From contig JAILMJ010000050.1 of NCBI GenBank assembly GCA_024692685.1, forward strand, positions 1 through 48,152: DNA of 48,152 nucleotides, given 5' to 3'. This stretch comes from Clostridia bacterium (GTDB lineage: Bacteria > Bacillota > Clostridia > Oscillospirales > Acutalibacteraceae). Of the stretch, positions 43,052 to 48,152 are shown piece by piece; the stretch's first letter is position 1; every line of letters begins with the position of its first letter. The translations under genes were made by a program, and so were the position numbers. Below the pieces are notes generated by a model. The model did not search any database, was not told the origin of the DNA, and saw only the letters and a program-made list of their open reading frames with translations.

Positions 43052-44482
43052 TTACTTTGTTCTTTCATAAAGAATTTTTGAGTCACCGCCGAATTTGGTT
43101 ATCTGATTGATTTCGACTCCCAGTTCACGCGCGAGAAGCTCAACAACCTTTGAACCGCAGAAGCCGCCCTGGCAGCGTCCCATACCTGCTCTGGTTCTTC
43201 TCTTGACACCGTCAACATCTCTTGCGCCTGCGGGAGCGTGGATAGCATCAAGGATTTCGCCCTCTGTGATAGTTTCACAGCGGCAGATGATTCTGCCGTA
43301 TGCGGGATTCTTGGCGATTATTGCCTTGCGTTCTTCATTGCTCATATGTCTGAATCTTACGGGTTCGTCTCTGTCAGGTCTGAAGCCGGGCTTTTCGGCT
43401 GCTCCCATTTCGGGGATAATCATATCCCTGACATAAAGCGCGATTGCGGGAGCACTTGAAAGACCGGGGGACTCAATTCCTGCAACATTGATGAAGTTCG
43501 GGTTCTTTGTGCTCTTTTCTATAATGAAGTCATCTCTGTCGCAGTGAGCTCTAAGGCCGGCGAATGAGGTTATAACCTCTCTGGTCGTAAGGACAGGAAC
43601 GGACTTTTTGGCTGTTTCGAGAATTGAAGCGAGGGTTGAGGCGGTGGTGGTTACATCGGTCTTATCCTCTATATCGAGAGCACTGGGGCCGATGAGCAGG
43701 TTGCCGTCAACCGTCGGAGTAACAAGTATGCCTTTGCCCATTTTGGACGGACACTGGAAAATGGTATGATTTGCAAGGTTGCCGATGGACTTGTCGCAAA
43801 GCATATATTCGCCTTTTCTCGGTGTCGTGTGTATCGAATCGTCGCCGATGAGTTTCGCAATCTCGTCACAGAAAACGCCGGCGGCATTGATGATGTATTT
43901 TGAGGTTATTTCTCTTTCTCCGTTTGAAACGGTGAAAAGGCCGTTTTCCTGCTTAATGGATTTGACTTCAAAGTTTCTGATGAACTCAGCTCCGTTGATT
44001 ACCGCATTTTCAGCAGCGGCGATGGTGAGCTCATAAGGGCAGACTATACCGGCTGTCGGTGCCCAGAGGGCGGCTACAGCGGAGTCGCTGATATTCGGCT
44101 CAACTTCCTTAAGCTTTGCTCTGTCATATATTTCAAGGCCCGGAACTCCGTTCTTTACGCCTCTGTCAAGAAGTTCGTTCAGTGTTTCCTTTTCTTCTTC
44201 GGAGAAGGCAACTACAAGAGATCCGACCGGCTTGAACGGAACGTGAAGCGTTTTGCAAAGGTCAGGCATAAGAGACGTGCCGCTGACATTTAGCTTTGCT
44301 TTGAGTGTGCCCGGTTTTGCATCGAAACCGGCGTGGACAATGGCAGAGTTTGCTTTGGATGTTCCCATTGCCATATCATTGCATTTTTCAAGTATGGCAA
44401 TTTTGATGTCGTAGCGTGAAAGTTCACGGGCGATAAGATTACCGACCACGCCTGCTCCCACGATTGCTACATCGAAGTTCAT
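43052..44482 (-). CDS. GlpA-like FAD dehydrogenase with C-terminal [2Fe-2S] BFD domain
   Basis: A 476-residue FAD-dependent dehydrogenase of the DAO/GlpA superfamily. The FAD motif is DVAIVGAGVVGNLIARELSR, with EKCNDMAMGTSKANSAIVHAG following. The C-terminal part is a BFD-type [2Fe-2S] domain with C400 and C402 in ICRCET and C437 and C442 in RCQGGFCGS. It likely oxidises glycerol-3-phosphate or a similar hydroxy acid; annotation as GlpA is common but the substrate is not shown here. It is the first gene of a three-gene minus-strand operon. AGGGGG lies seven bases before the ATG. No glpK or glpF accompanies it. Confidence 0.92.
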   Translation of the reverse strand: MNFDVAIVGAGVVGNLIARELSRYDIKIAILEKCNDMAMGTSKANSAIVHAGFDAKPGTLKAKLNVSGTSLMPDLCKTLHVPFKPVGSLVVAFSEEEKETLNELLDRGVKNGVPGLEIYDRAKLKEVEPNISDSAVAALWAPTAGIVCPYELTIAAAENAVINGAEFIRNFEVKSIKQENGLFTVSNGEREITSKYIINAAGVFCDEIAKLIGDDSIHTTPRKGEYMLCDKSIGNLANHTIFQCPSKMGKGILVTPTVDGNLLIGPSALDIEDKTDVTTTASTLASILETAKKSVPVLTTREVITSFAGLRAHCDRDDFIIEKSTKNPNFINVAGIESPGLSSAPAIALYVRDMIIPEMGAAEKPGFRPDRDEPVRFRHMSNEERKAIIAKNPAYGRIICRCETITEGEILDAIHAPAGARDVDGVKRRTRAGMGRCQGGFCGSKVVELLARELGVEINQITKFGGDSKILYERTK

Positions 44483-44520
44483 TATATAACCCCCTAAGTT
44501 ATATATTTTTACATTATGCT

Positions 44521-44549
44521 ATTATAACACTCACCGAGATGTAAATCAA
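44521..44549 (-). promoter_or_regulatory. Promoter for the GlpA-like operon
   Basis: On the minus strand, TTGATT (44549-44544) and TATAAT (44526-44521) are separated by 17 bases. It lies about 40 bases before the GlpA-like start and after the sirtuin stop. Confidence 0.65.
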
Positions 44550-44574
44550 TAAAAAATTAATATTCTGACTGCAT

Positions 44575-45303
44575 TTAAATTGTAATCTTTGACATCACAT
44601 TTCCAAGGCTGTCATTTATCACAAGGGCAAACATCGAATCCATTTCGGTTTTTTCCCTGTTTATCAGTACCAGGTTTTTGCCGTGAAAATATCTGATGAA
44701 GCCTGCCGCAGGATAGACTCTGAGTGATGTGCCTGCAACGATAAGCATATCCGCGGACGCTATGGCGCTTACAGCTCCTTCTACCGTGGCATCGTCAAGC
44801 GGCTCCTCATAAAGGACAACATCGGGCTTTATTATGCCGCCGCAGGAGCAGAGCGGTACATTATCGGTGTTGATAATCGCTTCTATTCCGTAGGATTTGC
44901 CGCATCTCATGCAGCGGTTTCTGAGAACCGAGCCGTGCAGTTCATAAACGGTTTTGCTGCCTGCCTGAGTATGAAGACCGTCAATGTTCTGAGTCACAAC
45001 CGCAGTCAGTTTTCCCGCCTTTTCAAGCTCGGCAAGTTTTGTGTGAGTGATATTCGGCTTTGCATCGGGATAGTAAAAATACTTCCTGTAAAACTCAAAG
45101 AACTCTTCGGGATGGGCGTCAAAAAATGAGCGGCTTATTATTTCTTCCGGCGGATATTTGTAGTTCATCATATATATTCCGTCCGCCGAGCGGAAATCGG
45201 GAATGCCGCTCTCGGTCGAAACGCCGGCGCCTCCGAAGAAAACAATACTGCTGCTGTCCGCTATCATCCGGTTCAGTTTTTCAGTTATATCGGTTTCGGT
45301 CAT
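44575..45303 (-). CDS. Sir2-family NAD-dependent protein deacylase
   Basis: A 242-residue sirtuin, the usual bacterial CobB size. It has GAGVSTESGIPDFRS (25-39), TQNIDGLH (104-111), the catalytic His123 in ELHGS and a zinc site from Cys131, Cys134, Cys152 and Cys154. GTSLRVYPAAGF closes the NAD pocket. It removes acyl groups from lysines and often regulates acetyl-CoA synthetase. The start at 45303 follows GGGGGTGAT (45308-45316); an upstream in-frame start to 45363 would run through the promoter and is rejected. Confidence 0.95.
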   Translation of the reverse strand: MTETDITEKLNRMIADSSSIVFFGGAGVSTESGIPDFRSADGIYMMNYKYPPEEIISRSFFDAHPEEFFEFYRKYFYYPDAKPNITHTKLAELEKAGKLTAVVTQNIDGLHTQAGSKTVYELHGSVLRNRCMRCGKSYGIEAIINTDNVPLCSCGGIIKPDVVLYEEPLDDATVEGAVSAIASADMLIVAGTSLRVYPAAGFIRYFHGKNLVLINREKTEMDSMFALVINDSLGNVMSKITI

Positions 45304-45331
45304 GGAATCACCCCCGGATAGTTTTTTTAAA

Positions 45332-45360
45332 ATTTTACCACTATAAATGGTATTTTTCAA
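45332..45360 (-). promoter_or_regulatory. Promoter for the Sir2 gene
   Basis: On the minus strand, TTGAAA (45360-45355) and TAAAAT (45337-45332) are separated by 17 bases, about 30 bases before the start codon. Confidence 0.68.
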
Positions 45361-45390
45361 CAAGGAAAGTCACAAAATATTGATTTTAGG

Positions 45391-45419
45391 TTGAAAAATA
45401 TAATATATAATGTTATAAT
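45391..45419 (+). promoter_or_regulatory. Promoter for ftsK, divergent from the Sir2 promoter
   Basis: TTGAAA (45391-45396) and TATAAT (45414-45419) are separated by 17 bases. The -35 boxes of the two divergent promoters are 30 bases apart. The rest of the 180-base gap is A/T-rich with nothing else recognised. Confidence 0.68.
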
Positions 45420-45483
45420 AAAACGATTATAAATAGTATTATTTATTATTATTTGACAATTCTGTTCGGGAGATGAAAATAAA

Positions 45484-48152
45484 TTGGCCAACAATTCCGG
45501 TAAAAAGCCGTCTCAGGCGAAAAAATCGACCTCCGGAAAAAAACAGGCTCCGAAGTCACAGACGGAGAAAAAGGCGAACTCAAAACCCTCTGCTTCCAAG
45601 AAAGAGGGAACCGGAGAAATTGAGTCTGCAAAAAAGCAGAGAATAGCCGTCCTCATTATGGGGGTGGCCATCCTTGTTTTGTTTATGGCCCTTATAGAGG
45701 GTACCAAATTGTGGGCGTTTCTTCACAATTCACTTTTCGGAATACTGGGATTCTGCACATATCTGCTTCCTGTTCTGCTTGCCTATGTGGCAATTATTTA
45801 TGCAAATGAAAAATCGCTCGGCAGCATATCGACAAACCTTCTGCAGGTTGGTGTCGTAACTGCCATCATAACTTCGGCCTTCCATATTTTTTCACGTACC
45901 GAGGAGGAACTTACCGATGTGGGTCTCGGTTTGCAAATTCAGGAAGCGTGGCAAAATGGGGCAACCGATAAAAAAGGCGGTATCATAGGAGCCGTTCTCG
46001 GAGGCGGACTTGCAAAACTTTTCGGCAAGACGGGAGCGGTTATTACGGTTGTCGTTCTTCTTGTGGTATCGGTGCTCCTGCTTACGGGAATTTCCCTGCC
46101 TGTTATCCTCTCAAATCTGAGAAAACCCGTAAAAAAGGTCGGAGAAGTTAACAAAGGAAGAATGGAAAAGAAGGCCGTTGAAAGAGAAGAGCGCAGAAAT
46201 AAAAAAGAAAAAGAACGCAAAGAAAAGATTGATGAAGAAAGTGATTATTCCCGGGAAGACAAAGGCAAACCGGTTCAGCCCGTCGGTCTTAAAATACCCA
46301 CTATAAGCGGGACCGAAGTTTACGGCGACGGACTTCACGAGCCGGAGATGATAACTTCCGTTCTTCCTGCGGGCAAATCCGGTGCCGGATTGCCCGCAAT
46401 GGTTGACGGTTTTCCCGACGGAGTACAGAAGCCCGAACCGACGGAAAATCTGCTTCCAAAGCGTGAACCGGAGGCAAAACCGGCACGTACACGCGCAAAA
46501 AAGACCGTCGAAAAAGAAACAGTTTCCACAGCTAAGGAGACTGTCAGAAAAGCGCAAACAGCGAAAGAAGAAAAACCCGCTCCTTCAGGTCAGGGCAAGA
46601 CTCATTCTTATTCTTTGCCCTCAATTGATTTGCTCACAGTTCCCGATAATACCGGTGTGGGCAGTTCAATGGAGGAGATGCAGAGCGGAGCTCAGAAACT
46701 TGTGTCAACCCTTCAGAGTTTCAAGATAAATGCCGAGGTTACGAATATTTGCAGAGGTCCCTCGGTTACAAGATATGAACTTGTTCCGGAAGCGGGCGTG
46801 CGCATCAATAAAATAACAGCGCTTTCGGATGATATAGCAATGCATCTGGCGGCGAAGAGCGTCAGAATAGAAGCTCCGATACCCGGCAAATCCGCCATAG
46901 GTATTGAGGTTCCCAACAGTTCAAAATCGGTGGTTACACTCAGGGAAATAATAGATACCGACCAATACAGAGCCGGCAGGACAAAGAGCAAACTCAATGT
47001 TGCGCTGGGCAAGGATATCACCGGCAACGTTATCACCGCCGATCTGGCCAAAATGCCTCATCTGCTGGTTGCGGGTACTACCGGCTCAGGTAAATCCGTG
47101 TGCCTTAACTCAATGATAATCAGCTTGCTCTATAACGCTGCGCCGGATGAAGTCAAGCTTCTGATGATAGATCCGAAGATGGTAGAATTCACCGTTTATA
47201 ACGGCATATCCCATCTCGTTGTTCCGGTCGTTTCAAAGGTAAGACAGGCGGCGGGTGCGTTGAGCTGGGCAGTGAGCGAAATGGAAAAACGGTACAAGCA
47301 GTTTTCCGAAAACGGTGTCAGGGATATCAAGAGTTTCAACAATCTTTGCGACACAAAAGAAGGCATCGAGAAGATGTATCACCTTGTCATCTTCATCGAT
47401 GAGTTGTCCGATCTTATGATGGCCGCCCCCAAAGAAGTTGAGGACTCAATCTGCCGTCTTGCCCAGATGGCGCGCGCCGCGGGAATCCATCTTGTAATAG
47501 CAACTCAGAGGCCTTCGGTTGACGTTATCACGGGTGTCATTAAAGCGAATATTCCCTCAAGAATAGCGCTGTTTGTCTCTTCTCAGACCGATTCAAGAAC
47601 AATAATCGACAGAGGCGGAGCGGAAAAACTTCTCGGTAACGGTGACCTCCTTTTCAATCCCGTAGGAGCAAGCACTCCCCAGAGAGTTCAGGGCTGTTAT
47701 GTTTCCGATGAAGAAATTGAAAGCGTTGTCAATCACGTCAAAGAACAGGGCGCTGCCGTTTACAGTGATGAAACAATGAAAGAGATTGAAGCCAAAGCTG
47801 CCGCGGCCGATAATTCCGGCAAGAACGGCAACGGTTATGATGATTCAGGCGATGATCTCGATCCAATGTTCAATGAAGCGGCGGAGGTCGTTATTACCGC
47901 AGGTCAGGCATCCACCACAATGCTTCAGAAGAAGCTAAAACTCGGTTATGCAAGAGCTTCAAGAGTTATGGATCAGCTTGAGGAGAAGGGCATTGTCGGT
48001 CCGTCCGAGGGCGCGAAACCCAGGCAGATTCTCATCAGCAAGCAGGAGTGGTATGAGCAGCAGGCGCTTGCAGGTGGCTCAGGCAAGAGAGAAGAACAGA
48101 TGACCTTTGACGGGTTTAATACCAATCAGCAGGATGTAATTGAAGACATCTT
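45484..48152 (+). CDS. ftsK: FtsK/SpoIIIE DNA translocase, 3' end outside window
   Basis: The frame runs without a stop to the right edge; 889 codons are visible and little seems missing. A Lys/Ser-rich N-terminus (SGKKPSQAKKSTSGKKQAPK) leads to about four membrane helices (residues 50-210; for instance IAVLIMGVAILVLFMALIEG). A long charged linker follows (about 215-380), then the motor with Walker A GTTGSGKSVCLNS (near 530) and Walker B HLVIFIDELSDLMM (near 634). RPSVDVITGVIKANIPSRIA is diagnostic. A C-terminal gamma winged helix (from about 795, AAEVVITAGQASTTMLQKKLK) reads KOPS/SRS DNA. It pumps chromosomes through the division or sporulation septum. The start is TTG 45484, with GGGAG at 45468-45472; the ATG at 45473 is out of frame. 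Confidence 0.96.
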   Translation, partial: MANNSGKKPSQAKKSTSGKKQAPKSQTEKKANSKPSASKKEGTGEIESAKKQRIAVLIMGVAILVLFMALIEGTKLWAFLHNSLFGILGFCTYLLPVLLAYVAIIYANEKSLGSISTNLLQVGVVTAIITSAFHIFSRTEEELTDVGLGLQIQEAWQNGATDKKGGIIGAVLGGGLAKLFGKTGAVITVVVLLVVSVLLLTGISLPVILSNLRKPVKKVGEVNKGRMEKKAVEREERRNKKEKERKEKIDEESDYSREDKGKPVQPVGLKIPTISGTEVYGDGLHEPEMITSVLPAGKSGAGLPAMVDGFPDGVQKPEPTENLLPKREPEAKPARTRAKKTVEKETVSTAKETVRKAQTAKEEKPAPSGQGKTHSYSLPSIDLLTVPDNTGVGSSMEEMQSGAQKLVSTLQSFKINAEVTNICRGPSVTRYELVPEAGVRINKITALSDDIAMHLAAKSVRIEAPIPGKSAIGIEVPNSSKSVVTLREIIDTDQYRAGRTKSKLNVALGKDITGNVITADLAKMPHLLVAGTTGSGKSVCLNSMIISLLYNAAPDEVKLLMIDPKMVEFTVYNGISHLVVPVVSKVRQAAGALSWAVSEMEKRYKQFSENGVRDIKSFNNLCDTKEGIEKMYHLVIFIDELSDLMMAAPKEVEDSICRLAQMARAAGIHLVIATQRPSVDVITGVIKANIPSRIALFVSSQTDSRTIIDRGGAEKLLGNGDLLFNPVGASTPQRVQGCYVSDEEIESVVNHVKEQGAAVYSDETMKEIEAKAAAADNSGKNGNGYDDSGDDLDPMFNEAAEVVITAGQASTTMLQKKLKLGYARASRVMDQLEEKGIVGPSEGAKPRQILISKQEWYEQQALAGGSGKREEQMTFDGFNTNQQDVIEDI

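Overview
The window reads as chromosomal core DNA of an anaerobic Gram-positive clostridium, most likely an Oscillospiraceae/Ruminococcaceae-type gut lineage. Supporting signs are an alanine T-box leader ahead of alaS, the cdaA-cdaR pair, scpA-scpB followed by ytfI/ytfJ (gerW) homologues, the yicC-remA-gmk-rpoZ-priA-def-fmt run, the rsmB-rlmN-prpC-prkC-rsgA run, InlB-type B-repeats, strong GGAGG ribosome sites and several TTG starts. The lineage is inferred from gene content and order, not from a phylogeny. Nearly all genes are on the plus strand; only four genes near the right end (a three-gene FAD oxidoreductase operon and a sirtuin) are on the minus strand. I saw no tRNA or rRNA genes, insertion sequences, prophage or CRISPR arrays.

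Layout. 2-2368: 3' part of a large secreted B-repeat protein. 2395-4838: pilT-pilC unit with its own promoter and terminator. 4923-5720: a TIM-barrel amidohydrolase. 5785-7894: a sigma-70-like domain joined through one membrane helix to WG repeats and an SH3 domain, the most unusual protein here. 7934-16101: alanine T-box, then alaS, a HIT protein, a phosphoribosyltransferase, comEC, holA, rnmV and ispF with no visible internal terminator. 16128-18345: cdaA-cdaR (c-di-AMP synthesis) with promoter and terminator. 18383-21984: a lipoprotein with DxDxDG repeats, then a response regulator and histidine kinase. 21977-27106: DUF1385 protein, prmC, M50 protease, scpA, scpB, DUF2953 and gerW. 27145-41013: a dense housekeeping run from a pseudouridine synthase to rsgA, with many short overlaps. 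41050-41404: a small unknown gene and a strong terminator at the convergent junction. 41414-44482 (minus): glpA-like dehydrogenase, FAD/NAD oxidoreductase and DUF1667 protein. 44575-45303 (minus): Sir2 deacylase. 45484-end (plus): ftsK/spoIIIE, cut by the window edge.

How they work together. Most genes serve translation (alaS, def, fmt, rsmB, rlmN, rsgA, prmC), replication and chromosome segregation (holA, priA, scpAB, ftsK), c-di-AMP and Ser/Thr-kinase signalling, and transcription (rpoZ). The parts that stand out are the membrane-tethered sigma-like protein, the lipoprotein plus two-component module, a T-box whose terminator arms enclose the antiterminator, a ComEC whose C-terminal beta-lactamase-like domain has lost its metal motif, and a pilT-pilC pair without other pilus genes nearby. 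I did not find a convincing new defence or mobile system.
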